Shown: piece by piece, positions 1-9,087 of the stretch | Layout: each line of letters begins with the position of its first letter | Position numbering within the stretch: position 1 is the stretch's first letter | NCBI GenBank assembly: GCA_025998955.1 | Contig: AP024676.1 | Coordinates: 496,001 to 560,000, forward strand | DNA length: 64,000 nt | Source of the DNA: Candidatus Roseilinea sp. | GTDB lineage: Bacteria > Chloroflexota > Anaerolineae > J036 > Brachytrichaceae | Direction: 5' to 3' | The notes under the pieces: model-generated | Databases searched by the model: none | What the model saw: the letters and a program-made list of their open reading frames with translations, nothing else | What the model was told of the DNA's origin: nothing | Made by a program: the position numbers and the translations under genes

Positions 1-645
1 TCTCGATTCTCAATTCGTCCGGAGGACGTGCGTGTGAAGCGCTTCCGCGACAAAGCCGGCATGCTCTACATCTTCGCCGTGGATGCCAGCGGCTCGATGG
101 CCATCAACCGCATGCGCGAGGCGAAGGGCGCGGCGATCCGGCTGCTGCAAGACGCCTACGTACACCGCGACCAAGTAGCCCTGATCGCCTTTCGTGGCCG
201 GCACGCGCAGGTGCTGTTGCAGCCTTCGCAGAGTGTGGAGCGCGCCAAGCGCGAGTTGGACGTGTTGCCCACCGGCGGCGGCACACCGCTGGCCTCGGCG
301 CTGTTGACGGCCTGGCAACTGGCGCAGCGAGCGCGCGGGCGCGGCATCGCGCAGGCCACGCTCGTGCTGATGACCGATGGACGGGCCAATGTGGGGCTAG
401 AGAGCAGCGATCGTGAACAGCGTGACAATGTCTCCGCTCCCCAGCCGCAGAAGGCAAGGCTCGAAGCGGAATTGAAACAGTTGGCGGCGCTCCTGCGCAC
501 CAATGGCATTCAGGCCATCGTGATTGACACGCAGGTGAATTACCTCTCGCGCGGCGAAGCGCCTAAGTTGGCCGAGTGGTTGGGCGGACGGTACGTGTAT
601 CTGCCCAACGCGCGCGCCGAGCAAATCGCGAAGGTGCTGACATGA
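1..645 (+). CDS. bchD: Magnesium chelatase subunit D, C-terminal part (partial)
   Basis: The reading frame is open from the first base, so the start and the AAA+ half lie outside the window. What remains is a von Willebrand A (integrin I) domain: the metal-binding MIDAS motif DASGS follows a short beta strand near residue 27, with a later TGGGTPL threonine and an MTDGRAN aspartate. BchD forms the ATP-driven motor with BchI that drives Mg2+ insertion into protoporphyrin IX by BchH. The stop overlaps the next start (ATGA), indicating translational coupling in the bch operon. BchI itself would also carry AAA+ but not this VWA domain, so D is the better call. Confidence 0.9.
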   Translation, partial: SRFSIRPEDVRVKRFRDKAGMLYIFAVDASGSMAINRMREAKGAAIRLLQDAYVHRDQVALIAFRGRHAQVLLQPSQSVERAKRELDVLPTGGGTPLASALLTAWQLAQRARGRGIAQATLVLMTDGRANVGLESSDREQRDNVSAPQPQKARLEAELKQLAALLRTNGIQAIVIDTQVNYLSRGEAPKLAEWLGGRYVYLPNARAEQIAKVLT

Positions 646-1457
646 ACGCGTACACGGCGATGTCCTATCGCGAGATCGCATCGCGTTACAACGCGATCAA
701 CGCGCTGCCGCCACACGCAGCGTTTCAAGCCGGTAGCGCCATCGCGCGCTACGCGCGCGGCGAATGGCTGCTCGACTTAGGCGCCGGCGCAGGGCGACTG
801 GGCATCCCGGCGGCGCTGGCCGGCTGTCGCGTCGTCGCGCTCGACTTAGAACTGGCCATGCTGCGCGCCGGCCAGCGCGAGGCAGACCTACAAGCCGTAG
901 AGTTGCCTTCGCTGCAAGCCGACGCCGTGTGTCTGCCACTGCGTGACAACAGCTTCGACGCTGTGATGATCAACAACGTGCTGCATCTGGTGCCCCGGTG
1001 GGAGACCGTGCTGATCGAGGCTGTGCGCGTGATGCGCCCCGGCGGCGTCCTGATCCAGGGCCGTGACTGGCTCGATCCGCAATCCTGCGCCGGTCGCATC
1101 CGCGCGAAGTGGCGCGAGATCGTCGCAGCTTTGCGACCCGATATGCGCCCAACGTCGGCCGCCGGCCCGACACTCGTTCAAACTTTGGCGCGCATGGGTG
1201 GCCAGATCGAGGCAGAGATCCTCGCTGCCGAGTGGACGGAGTGCCTCAGCCCGGCGCGCATCCTGCATCGCATGCGTCAGCGCATGCACAACGAGACCTG
1301 GGCGCTGAGCGACGACGTGCTCGCAGCCGGCCTGGACATGTTGGAACCTTGGATGCGGACGACCTTCGACGACCTGCACGCTGAAGAAGACGTGGCATGG
1401 CGCTTTGTGCTGACCGTCACCTATCAACTTAAGCCTGCTCGAACAGGAGCGATGTGA
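642..1457 (+). CDS. Class I SAM-dependent methyltransferase in the bch operon
   Basis: Protein of 271 residues with a Rossmann methyltransferase fold: motif I LLDLGAGAG at residues 43-51, an acidic residue at the end of strand 2 (VVALDLE), and a post-motif loop VMRPGGVL. The ATG at 642 overlaps the bchD stop (ATGA), which fixes the start over longer GTG-initiated readings. Its place after bchD suits BchM, Mg-protoporphyrin IX O-methyltransferase, but the sequence reads as a generic UbiE/Methyltransf_11 enzyme and is longer than the roughly 230 residues usual for BchM. It may methylate a pigment or quinone; the substrate is not shown by the sequence. Confidence 0.75.
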   Translation: MNAYTAMSYREIASRYNAINALPPHAAFQAGSAIARYARGEWLLDLGAGAGRLGIPAALAGCRVVALDLELAMLRAGQREADLQAVELPSLQADAVCLPLRDNSFDAVMINNVLHLVPRWETVLIEAVRVMRPGGVLIQGRDWLDPQSCAGRIRAKWREIVAALRPDMRPTSAAGPTLVQTLARMGGQIEAEILAAEWTECLSPARILHRMRQRMHNETWALSDDVLAAGLDMLEPWMRTTFDDLHAEEDVAWRFVLTVTYQLKPARTGAM

Positions 1458-2821
1458 TGAAGACCAAACTCCAATTCACCCTCTCTAAGCTGGGCATCGC
1501 CTGGATGTTCGCTCTGGTGACGATCAACTTCAATCGAGTGACGATCTACGAGCTGGGCATCTCGGCGTTGCTGATCGGCGTGATGATAGGGCTATATCCG
1601 TTCTTCGGCCCATTCCAGCCGATGTTCCGGCGCATCACCGACCGCTACCCCATCTTGGGTTATCGGCGCTCGCCCTATCTGGTGATCGGCATGGTCGCCG
1701 GAAGCTTGGTCTTTCCCTTTCTACCGGCCGTAGTCGGCGCCATGGCCGCCGGTTCGCCCATCGCACTCATGGCCGGTTTCGTTTTGTTCTTCGTCTTCGG
1801 CGCGATGATCGCGCTGATGGCCAACACCTATCTCGACTTGATCGCCGAGTGCACGCGCGAAGACGAGCGCAGCGGTGTGTTCGCCGCCGCATGGACCGGC
1901 CAAACGGCCATCATCGTCGTGTGGGCGCTGGTGTTTCGCGTGCTGATGCCAGACTATGCACCGGCGCGGATGCAAGTGTTGTATGCGCTCACGCCATTGG
2001 TCGTTACCGCGCTGGCCATCGCCAGCGTGTGGAAGCTAGAGCGCCGGCTGTCGCCGCAGGAGATAGCCCAACTGCGTCGTGGGTCGGCAGACCCAATCGC
2101 CAACACGATGAACTCGATCCGCAGCTCGCTGCTGCTGACGCGCACCAACCGAACCGCACGCGTGTTCTTCGTCTTCATCGTCTTTACCTTCCTCGGCATC
2201 TTTACGCAGGACCTGGTGCAAGAGGTATGGGCCGGCGACGTGTTCCGACTCTCCGTCGGCGAGTCCACCGTCTTCCAGCAAATCTTCAACGGCATGGTCA
2301 CCGTCGGCATGGGGATGACCGCAGCGCTGGGCGCGCGGGCGCTGGGTGCGAAGGTGCGCACCGATGCGTTGCCTATGGACGACAAGAAGCGCATTGCGAC
2401 GTTCGGCGGTTGGTCAGCCACACTGGGCTTCATCATGCTCGCCGTTGCATCACTCACGGCGCAGGTGACGTTGGCCAACCTCGCGTTTGCCGTGGTCGGC
2501 TTCACGGTCGGCGTGTTCACCTTCGCGGCAGTCACGATGATGAGCGACATGACCGTAGAAGGACAGACGGCGTCATATCTCGGCCTATGGAGCATCGCGC
2601 AGGCGCTCGGCCTGGGTGCCTCGTTCATCGCCGGCGGTGTGTTGCGCGCGGCGCTGGTCGAAACCGGTCTGATGTCTGCGCCGGTCGGCTATGCAGCTAT
2701 CTTCGGGGTCGAGGCAGTGTTCATGATCGGATGCGTGCTACTGCTGCGCGGCGTGGGCGTGGAAGGGCTGCGGCGCGACGCGCATCGCTTTGCGCCGGTA
2801 ACACGCGCTGCTGCTGCGTAG
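1457..2821 (+). CDS. BCD/PucC-family major facilitator carrier
   Basis: About 454 residues of mostly hydrophobic sequence with 12 predicted membrane spans, matching the PucC/LhaA/Bch2 (BCD) branch of the major facilitator superfamily; the N-terminal KLGIAWMFALVTINFNRV and the GYRRSPYLVIG loop are typical. Family members in purple bacteria act in light-harvesting complex assembly or bacteriochlorophyll delivery in the cytoplasmic membrane. The ATG at 1457 shares a base with the preceding stop (TGATG) and follows a weak AGGAG; a GTG at 1454 is the alternative. It sits between the methyltransferase and bchH, so co-expression with pigment synthesis is clear, but the transported substrate is inferred. 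Confidence 0.88.
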   Translation: MKTKLQFTLSKLGIAWMFALVTINFNRVTIYELGISALLIGVMIGLYPFFGPFQPMFRRITDRYPILGYRRSPYLVIGMVAGSLVFPFLPAVVGAMAAGSPIALMAGFVLFFVFGAMIALMANTYLDLIAECTREDERSGVFAAAWTGQTAIIVVWALVFRVLMPDYAPARMQVLYALTPLVVTALAIASVWKLERRLSPQEIAQLRRGSADPIANTMNSIRSSLLLTRTNRTARVFFVFIVFTFLGIFTQDLVQEVWAGDVFRLSVGESTVFQQIFNGMVTVGMGMTAALGARALGAKVRTDALPMDDKKRIATFGGWSATLGFIMLAVASLTAQVTLANLAFAVVGFTVGVFTFAAVTMMSDMTVEGQTASYLGLWSIAQALGLGASFIAGGVLRAALVETGLMSAPVGYAAIFGVEAVFMIGCVLLLRGVGVEGLRRDAHRFAPVTRAAAA

Positions 2822-2840
2822 CGGCATCAAGGAGGCAGGT

Positions 2841-5800
2841 ATGAGCGATAAGCCGAATATCGTCGCTATCGTTGGATTAGAGCACTTCAACAAGCGTGTT
2901 TGGGATGAAGTGAAAGCTGACCTGGCCGGTGAGGCCAACCTGGCGCAGTTCACCGAATGGGAGTTGGAATCACATGCGACGGAGGCAGCGCGCGCCATTC
3001 GCGACGCCGACTGCTTGTTCGTCAGCATGATCAACTTCAAGGATCAAGCGGACTGGCTACGCGAGCAAGTGGAACAATCGCGCGCCAGCGTGGTCTTCGC
3101 CTACGAGTCCATGCCCGAAGTGATGGCCCTGAATCGCGTGGGCGATTACGTGGTCGCCAACCGGCCCGGCAGCAAAGGCGGCATGCCCGAGCCGGTGAAG
3201 AAAATCGCGCGCATGTTGGTGCATGGCCGCGACGAAGACACGCTCTACGGCTACACCAAGCTGATGAAGCTGATGCAGACCATGATGCGCTTCATGCCGG
3301 CCAAGGCGCGCGACTTCAAGAACTGGATGCAGGTGAACATCTACTGGAACCAGCCGCTCGCGGTCAACGTGAGCAGCATGTTCAAGTTCATCCTGCGCGA
3401 ATACTTCAACCGTCCGGTCGAGGTTCCGCCGGTGGTCGAAGTGCCGATGATGGGCCTGTACCACCCCGACGCGCCGGGTTTCTTCAAGGACATCAAGGCC
3501 TATCGCGACTGGCGGAAGCGTCGAGGCAAGATGACCAGGCGACAGGGTGACAAGGGGACAGGGAGACAAGGTGAGAGGGAGATACAACGATCGCTAACCA
3601 TCAATCATCAATCACCGGTTACCAATCATCAACCCTCCGTTGCTCTGCTCTTCTTCCGCAAGCACCTCATGCAAGATCGGGGCTATATAGACGAGACGAT
3701 CCGGGCCATGGAGGACGCCGGCCTAGACGTGCTGCCGATCTTCGTCACCGGCGTAGAGGGCCACGTCGTCGTGCGCGACTGGTTGGCCAAAGAACATGTT
3801 GATGCACTGGTGAGCACGATCGGCTTCGCGCTCGTCGGCGGGCCGGCCGGCTCCACCTCGCCGGGCGCACATCGCGACGCAGTCATCGAGATCTTGGCGC
3901 GCATTGATGCGCCCTACATCGTCGCACAGCCGCTCTACGTGCAAGACTTCGTCTCGTGGCAGAAGATCGGCGTCGGACCGATGCAAGCCGCGGCCACCTA
4001 CGCGCTGCCGGAGATGGACGGCGCCATAGATCCGGTGATCCTGGGCGCAATCAACAACGGCCGCTTCCAGACGGCGCCGGACCGCCTCCAGCGCCTGACG
4101 ACGCTGGTCACGCGCTGGGCAGCCCTGCGCCGCACGCCCAACCGCGACAAGAAGATCGCCTTCGTCGTATACGACTACCCGCCCGGCCTGGGCAAGAAAG
4201 CGACGGCGGCGCTGCTGGACGTGCCGCGCTCACTGCTCAACATCCTGCGGCGGTTGCAGGCTGAAGGATATGACGTCGGTCAGCTACCGGAATCACCGGA
4301 GGAACTGTTGCGGCTGCTCGAAGCAGCCACCACGCCCGACCCCGGCGGATTGGCCGTGACGCAGGAGCAATTCAAGCAGTGGACGACGCCGCGCGAGCGT
4401 GAGCGCGTGGAGGAGCGCTGGGGGAGCTGGCCGGGCGACATTGCGCCGGCCGGCCGCGACGCCGTGTTCATCGGCGGGCTGCGATTGGGCAACATCTACA
4501 TCGGCGTGCAGCCGCGCTTCGGCGTCACCGGCGATCCGATGCGCTTGCTGTTCGACAAGGACAACACGCCGCACCATCAATATCTGGCGTTCTACCGCTG
4601 GATCAGCCGCGGGTTCGGCGCGCATGCGTTGATCCACGTCGGCATGCACGGCTCGGCGGAGTGGATGCCCGGCTTGCAGCTCGGCATGACGCGCAGTTGC
4701 TGGCCGGACGCGCTGCTAGGCGAGCTGCCGCAGCTCTACCTCTACCCGATGAACAACCCCAGCGAGGCCAACATCGCCAAACGCCGTGGCTATGCCGTGA
4801 TGGTCTCGCACGCGGTGCCACCGATGGCGCGCGCCGGCCTATACAAGGAGCTGGCCGCGCTCAAGGATATGCTGCAGGACTATCGCGAGCGGCAAATCGA
4901 ACGGCGCGGCCAGGCTGAGGAAGCCCTGGAAGAGGCCATGCTGAACAAAGTCGCGCTGGCCAATCTAGATGCCGACTGCCCGCGCCTGCAGGGAGAACCG
5001 TTTTCCGACTACGCTGCGCGGCTCTACGCCTATCTGCGCGACCTAGAGCAGCGACTCATCACATCATCGCTGCACGTCTTCGGCGAGGCCGCGCCAACGG
5101 AATCGCAGATCGTCACGGTGACCGAGGCGCTCAAGGCGCGCGGCGGCAGCCGCTCGCTGGCCGAAGTGATGCTGCGCGAGACGTTGGGCACATCGGCACC
5201 GGCGGCATCGTACGCCGAGCTGGCGGCGCTGGCTCGACGCGGCGACCCAGAAGCGCTGCGTGCCAGGGAGCGGGTGGACGAAGCCTGTCGCGCCTTTGTG
5301 GAGCACGCCGTGTTCCGCGGCGAATCGCCAGCGTCGGCACTGCATCAGGCTACTCACAACGGCACATCTGTCGCCGCCGATGACGCTGCGGCGCTGATGG
5401 AGATGGCGCAGGCCGGGCGGATGATGGCGCGCATGCTCAGCGACAACCGTGCCGAACTCGAGGCCGTGGTGCGCGGCCTCGGCGGACGTTACATCCCCCC
5501 GGCGCCCGGCGGCGACTTGATCCGCGATGGCCTGAATGTGTTGCCCACCGGTCGCAACATCCACGCGATTGACCCGTGGCGCATCCCCAGCGAGCTGGCC
5601 TATGCGCGCGGCGCAAAAATCGCCGAAGCCTTGCTGGAGAAGCACCTCGCCGAGAACGCCGGCCAATACCCGGAGACCATCGCGCAAGTGCTCTGGGGTT
5701 TGGACACGATCAAGACCAAAGGCGAGGCCATCGGCACGGTGCTACGCCTGATCGGCGCGCGCCCACATCACGACGGCCAGGGCAAGATCAGCCACTACGA

Positions 5801-6734
5801 GCTCATCCCGCTGGAGGAGCTGGGCCGGCCGCGCATTGACGTGCTGATGAACCTCAGCCCGATCTTCCGCGACACGTTCGAGTTGCTCATGGATCACCTC
5901 GACCGCTTGGTGAAAGCGGCCGCGCGCGCCAACGAGCCGGTCGAGATGAACTTCATCAAGAAGCATGTCGAAGAGGCCATGCGCGACGGCATGACCTTCG
6001 AGCAAGCGACCGCGCGCCTGTTCACGCAGCAGCCCGGGCAGTACGGCACCTACGTGGACGACATGGTGGAAGATTCGGCCTGGCAATCGCAGGACGACCT
6101 GGATCAATTGTTCGTGCGCCGCAATGCCTACGCCTATGGCGGTGGGCGTAACGGCCAGCACGCGCCGGAGGTGCTGCAACGCATGCTCGGCACGGTCGGT
6201 CGCGTGGCGCAGGAGATTGACTCGGTGGAGTTCGGCGTGGCCGACATTGACCATTACTTCTCTTCATCCGGCGCGCTGCACTTGGCCGCGCGCAAACGCA
6301 GCCGAGCGCCGGTGAAGCTGAACTACATCGAGAGCTATACCGCCGAGACGCGCATTGACGATCTCGACCGCGTGTTGCGCACCGAATACCGCACCAAGCT
6401 GTTGAACCCGCGCTGGTATGAAGGCATGTTGCAACATGGCTACAGCGGCGCCACCGAGATCAGCAACCGCTTCACCTACATGCTGGGCTGGGATGCCGTG
6501 AGCGATTGCGTGGACGACTGGGTATACGCCAACGCGGCTAAGACGTACGCACTCGATCCGGCGATGCGCGAACGCTTGACGAAAGCCAACCCGCAGGCCA
6601 TGCGCAACATCGTCGGCCGGCTGCTCGAGGCCAACGGCCGCGGCCTGTGGCAAGCCGATGACGACGTCATCGAGCAACTCAAGGAGCTTTACGCCGACCT
6701 AGAGGACCGGCTGGAAGGTGTGGCGTACAAGTGA
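2841..6734 (+). CDS. bchH: Magnesium chelatase subunit H
   Basis: The 1297-residue protein has the CobN/Mg-chelatase fold and binds protoporphyrin IX; with BchI and BchD it inserts Mg2+, the first committed step of bacteriochlorophyll synthesis. Recognisable blocks include the VFAYESMPEVMALNRVGDY region near residue 95, HVGMHGSAEWMPG near 600 and the YGGGRNGQHAPE stretch near 1098. A strong GGAGG precedes the ATG by six bases. The gene carries an odd insertion of about 34 residues (around 232-265), rich in R, Q, G, N and H, encoded by degenerate repeat DNA; it lies between the two N-terminal subdomains and keeps the frame. The rest looks intact. Confidence 0.95.
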   Translation: MSDKPNIVAIVGLEHFNKRVWDEVKADLAGEANLAQFTEWELESHATEAARAIRDADCLFVSMINFKDQADWLREQVEQSRASVVFAYESMPEVMALNRVGDYVVANRPGSKGGMPEPVKKIARMLVHGRDEDTLYGYTKLMKLMQTMMRFMPAKARDFKNWMQVNIYWNQPLAVNVSSMFKFILREYFNRPVEVPPVVEVPMMGLYHPDAPGFFKDIKAYRDWRKRRGKMTRRQGDKGTGRQGEREIQRSLTINHQSPVTNHQPSVALLFFRKHLMQDRGYIDETIRAMEDAGLDVLPIFVTGVEGHVVVRDWLAKEHVDALVSTIGFALVGGPAGSTSPGAHRDAVIEILARIDAPYIVAQPLYVQDFVSWQKIGVGPMQAAATYALPEMDGAIDPVILGAINNGRFQTAPDRLQRLTTLVTRWAALRRTPNRDKKIAFVVYDYPPGLGKKATAALLDVPRSLLNILRRLQAEGYDVGQLPESPEELLRLLEAATTPDPGGLAVTQEQFKQWTTPRERERVEERWGSWPGDIAPAGRDAVFIGGLRLGNIYIGVQPRFGVTGDPMRLLFDKDNTPHHQYLAFYRWISRGFGAHALIHVGMHGSAEWMPGLQLGMTRSCWPDALLGELPQLYLYPMNNPSEANIAKRRGYAVMVSHAVPPMARAGLYKELAALKDMLQDYRERQIERRGQAEEALEEAMLNKVALANLDADCPRLQGEPFSDYAARLYAYLRDLEQRLITSSLHVFGEAAPTESQIVTVTEALKARGGSRSLAEVMLRETLGTSAPAASYAELAALARRGDPEALRARERVDEACRAFVEHAVFRGESPASALHQATHNGTSVAADDAAALMEMAQAGRMMARMLSDNRAELEAVVRGLGGRYIPPAPGGDLIRDGLNVLPTGRNIHAIDPWRIPSELAYARGAKIAEALLEKHLAENAGQYPETIAQVLWGLDTIKTKGEAIGTVLRLIGARPHHDGQGKISHYELIPLEELGRPRIDVLMNLSPIFRDTFELLMDHLDRLVKAAARANEPVEMNFIKKHVEEAMRDGMTFEQATARLFTQQPGQYGTYVDDMVEDSAWQSQDDLDQLFVRRNAYAYGGGRNGQHAPEVLQRMLGTVGRVAQEIDSVEFGVADIDHYFSSSGALHLAARKRSRAPVKLNYIESYTAETRIDDLDRVLRTEYRTKLLNPRWYEGMLQHGYSGATEISNRFTYMLGWDAVSDCVDDWVYANAAKTYALDPAMRERLTKANPQAMRNIVGRLLEANGRGLWQADDDVIEQLKELYADLEDRLEGVAYK
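3534..3636 (+). repeat. Degenerate short-period repeat inserted in frame in bchH
   Basis: The first half repeats variants of GACAGGGA / GACAAGGTG with a period of about eight bases; the second repeats ATCAATC / ACCAATC. Base composition differs sharply from the flanking codons, and the encoded residues (RRQGDKGTGRQ, then NHQ-rich) resemble no conserved BchH block. The length preserves the frame. It belongs to the repeat class seen between genes throughout the window. Confidence 0.75.
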
Positions 6735-6736
6735 CG

Positions 6737-6815
6737 ATAGCCGACTCCCCATCCCCACTCTCGACTTGCGAGCAGATGGGGAAGTGGGAAGTCGGCAGTC
6801 CGGGAGTGAGCGCGG
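6737..6815. repeat. Degenerate inverted repeat between bchH and bchC
   Basis: The left arm GCCGACTCCCCATCCCCACT and the right arm ATGGGGAAGTGGGAAGTCGGC are near reverse complements around a short loop, followed by CCGGGAGTGAG. It fills almost all of the bchH-bchC spacer and could form an intercistronic mRNA hairpin. Confidence 0.6.
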
Positions 6816-6819
6816 AATC

Positions 6820-7794
6820 ATGAAAACCAGGGCGATTGTGATCCCGGCAACGAACACCGTGGAACTGCGCGAGGTGGAGCTGAAGCCGCTCGGCGCAGAC
6901 GATGTGCTGATCCAGACCACGCTGACCGGCATCAGCGCCGGCACCGAGCGCATGCTGCTGAGAGGCGTGATGCCGCACCCGATGCTGCAGTTCCCGGTGG
7001 TGCCCGGCTATGAGACGGTCGGCAAGGTGATCGAGGCCGGCACAAACGCGCGCGCCTGGCTGGGCAAGCGGGTGTATGTCGGCGGCAACTATGGGTTCGT
7101 CGGGGTCAATCCGGCCTTCGGCGGGCAAAGCGCGCACATCGTCGCGCCCCAGTCGCACCTGACCGACCTACAGTCGCTGACCGATGAACAGGGCGTGTTA
7201 TTGGCGCTGGCGGCGACGGCGCTGCACGGCGTGGATGTGGCTTTCGACACGTTGCGCGGCCCCGCGCCTTCCGTCTTGATTCTGGGCCAGGGCATCGTCG
7301 GCCAACTGGCGGCGCGGTTCGTAAGAGCGCGCGGCGCGCAGGTCACCGTCACCGACAAGGTCGCCTCGCGGCTGAGTTTGTCGGTCGCGGATGTGAAGTG
7401 GCGCGTCGAGGATGGTGCGTTGAAGGGCGAAGATGGTTCACCCGTCTCCCTCGCCGGCGCGCTATTCGCGGTTCTGATAGACGCCACCGGCAAGATGGAA
7501 GCCATCGCCCCGCATCTGATGAACATCCAGAAAGGGGGACGGGTGGTGCTACTCGGTTACTACGAGCGCATTGACCTGCCGTATATGCCGGCATTCCTGC
7601 GCGAGTTGACCTTTGCCGTGAGCACGGAATGGGCGCCGGGCGACCTCGCCCGCGCGCGCGACGCCATCGCCGCCGGCCAGGTCGAAGTGCGCGCGCTCAT
7701 CACGCACTGCCTGCCGGCCGACGACGCCCCTAAAGCCTTCGACATCGCCTTCAACGACCCCGATTGTTTGAAGATGGTGTTGTCATGGAGGTAA
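6820..7794 (+). CDS. bchC: Bacteriochlorophyllide a dehydrogenase (BchC)
   Basis: Protein of 324 residues, a zinc-type medium-chain dehydrogenase relative. The N-terminal half carries GISAGTERMLLRG and VPGYETVGKVIEAG, which closely follow the BchC pattern; the C-terminal half has a Rossmann nucleotide-binding motif, LILGQGIVGQLA. BchC oxidises the 3-hydroxyethyl group of the chlorin ring to the 3-acetyl group of bacteriochlorophyllide a. An upstream in-frame ATG exists, but that extension is repeat-derived, so the ATG at 6820 is chosen. It lies in the bch operon immediately before bchX. Confidence 0.92.
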   Translation: MKTRAIVIPATNTVELREVELKPLGADDVLIQTTLTGISAGTERMLLRGVMPHPMLQFPVVPGYETVGKVIEAGTNARAWLGKRVYVGGNYGFVGVNPAFGGQSAHIVAPQSHLTDLQSLTDEQGVLLALAATALHGVDVAFDTLRGPAPSVLILGQGIVGQLAARFVRARGAQVTVTDKVASRLSLSVADVKWRVEDGALKGEDGSPVSLAGALFAVLIDATGKMEAIAPHLMNIQKGGRVVLLGYYERIDLPYMPAFLRELTFAVSTEWAPGDLARARDAIAAGQVEVRALITHCLPADDAPKAFDIAFNDPDCLKMVLSWR

Positions 7795-7804
7795 GGAGAA
7801 ACCT

Positions 7805-8971
7805 ATGACCCCTCGAATGATCGCAATCTACGGTAAAGGTGGCATCGGCAAGAGCTTCTTCACCGCCAACCTCAGTGCAAAGATGGCGCTCAAAGGGCTG
7901 CGCGTGCTGCAGCTCGGGTGCGACCCCAAACACGATAGCTGCAACGCGCTGTTCCAGGGGCGCAGCCTGCCGACCATCGGCGACCAGTGGCGGCTGTTCA
8001 AGGACACCGGCCGCGAGAAAGAGCTGGACGTGCGCCACCTGATCTTCAAAGCCGACCTTGGGCGCGGTATTCAACTCTTCGGCGCGGAGCTAGGCGGGCC
8101 GGAAGTGGGCCGCGGTTGTGGCGGACGCGGCATCTCCTTCGGCTTCGGCCTGCTCGAAGAACGCGGCATGGCCAACTGGGCCTTGGATTACATCGTCATG
8201 GACTTCCTCGGCGACGTGGTCTGCGGCGGTTTTGCCACGCCCATCGCCAAGAGCCTGGCCGAAGAGATCATCATCGTCGCCAGCCACGATCGCATGAGCT
8301 TGTATGCCGCGAACAACATCGCCCGCGCCGTCAACTACTTCCAGTCCATGGGCGGTAGCACGCGCGTGATCGGCATGGTGCTCAACCGCGATGACGGGAG
8401 CGGCGTGGCCGAGCGGTTCGCCGAGCGCGTCGGCCTGCCCATCCTGGCCAAGATTCCCTTTAGTCCGGCTGCGCGCGCGCTCAGCGACCGCTGCAAGTTG
8501 CTCTTCGAGCTGCCGGAGATGGACGCCATCTTCGACGCCTTCGTCAATAAGATTCACCATCGCGAATACACGGCGCCGGAGAAGGTCACGCCTTTGGAAT
8601 ACGACGAGTTCCTGGCCGTGTTCGGCGCCAGCGAGCCGCCGGATCTCCCTGAAGGCGCGACGCTCGACGAGCTGATGGGGCGCGACCATGCAGCTGCTAC
8701 CGGCATTGACCTCAACAGCCCCGACTACAGCCAGGACAGCAAGATCCTGGTGCGGCGCATCATGCAAGAGATGGGGCTGAAGGTCATTCGGCTGGTCGAA
8801 GAGCCGGAACGCGGCGTGGTCGTGACGACCGAGGCCGGCTGGGAAGCGATCTTCGGCGATCCATGCCGGGACATAGACGCCAAGATCGCCATTTTGTCTG
8901 CGCTCGGCCACAGCGGCGAAAAGTTCCGCCTGGCCGACCTGCGCTATACGGCTGCGCCGTTCTATGAGTGA
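7805..8971 (+). CDS. bchX: Chlorophyllide a reductase iron protein (BchX)
   Basis: The 388-residue protein is a NifH-like ATPase: P-loop GKGGIGKS at residues 10-17, switch I LGCDPKHDS, and two cluster-ligand cysteines in GRGCGGRGI and DVVCGGFA. The ELGGPEVGRGCGGRGI block is characteristic of BchX; BchL has a different sequence around that cysteine. BchX donates electrons through a [4Fe-4S] cluster to the BchY-BchZ catalytic protein, reducing ring B of chlorophyllide a. It starts ten bases after bchC with AAGGAGA upstream. About 100 residues at the C-terminus follow the NifH-like core and are not obviously part of it. Confidence 0.93.
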   Translation: MTPRMIAIYGKGGIGKSFFTANLSAKMALKGLRVLQLGCDPKHDSCNALFQGRSLPTIGDQWRLFKDTGREKELDVRHLIFKADLGRGIQLFGAELGGPEVGRGCGGRGISFGFGLLEERGMANWALDYIVMDFLGDVVCGGFATPIAKSLAEEIIIVASHDRMSLYAANNIARAVNYFQSMGGSTRVIGMVLNRDDGSGVAERFAERVGLPILAKIPFSPAARALSDRCKLLFELPEMDAIFDAFVNKIHHREYTAPEKVTPLEYDEFLAVFGASEPPDLPEGATLDELMGRDHAAATGIDLNSPDYSQDSKILVRRIMQEMGLKVIRLVEEPERGVVVTTEAGWEAIFGDPCRDIDAKIAILSALGHSGEKFRLADLRYTAAPFYE

Positions 8972-8973
8972 GC

Positions 8974-9087
8974 AGGCAGAGGTCAGAAGTCAGAAATCAG
9001 AAGTCAGAGATCAGAAGTCAGAAGTCAGAGATCGGACTTGACTCCTCTGCCATCTGGCTTCTGGCATCCAGAGTCTGAGGATCTGAG
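8974..9087. repeat. Degenerate GTCAGAA repeat between bchX and the 7-TM gene
   Basis: At least eight head-to-tail variants of GTCAGAA / ATCAGAA / GTCAGAGA, followed by a partly complementary arm (GACTCCTCTGCCATCTGGC, TTCTGGCATCC). The period is seven to eight bases. It fills the whole spacer. Confidence 0.75.

Noticed and set aside
642-1457. Naming the methyltransferase bchM
   Set aside because: Position fits, but the sequence pattern does not clearly match; the symbol was left empty.
7805-8971. BchL (dark protochlorophyllide reductase iron protein)
   Set aside because: The ELGGPEVGRGCGGRGI block and the linked bchY and bchZ genes identify BchX.
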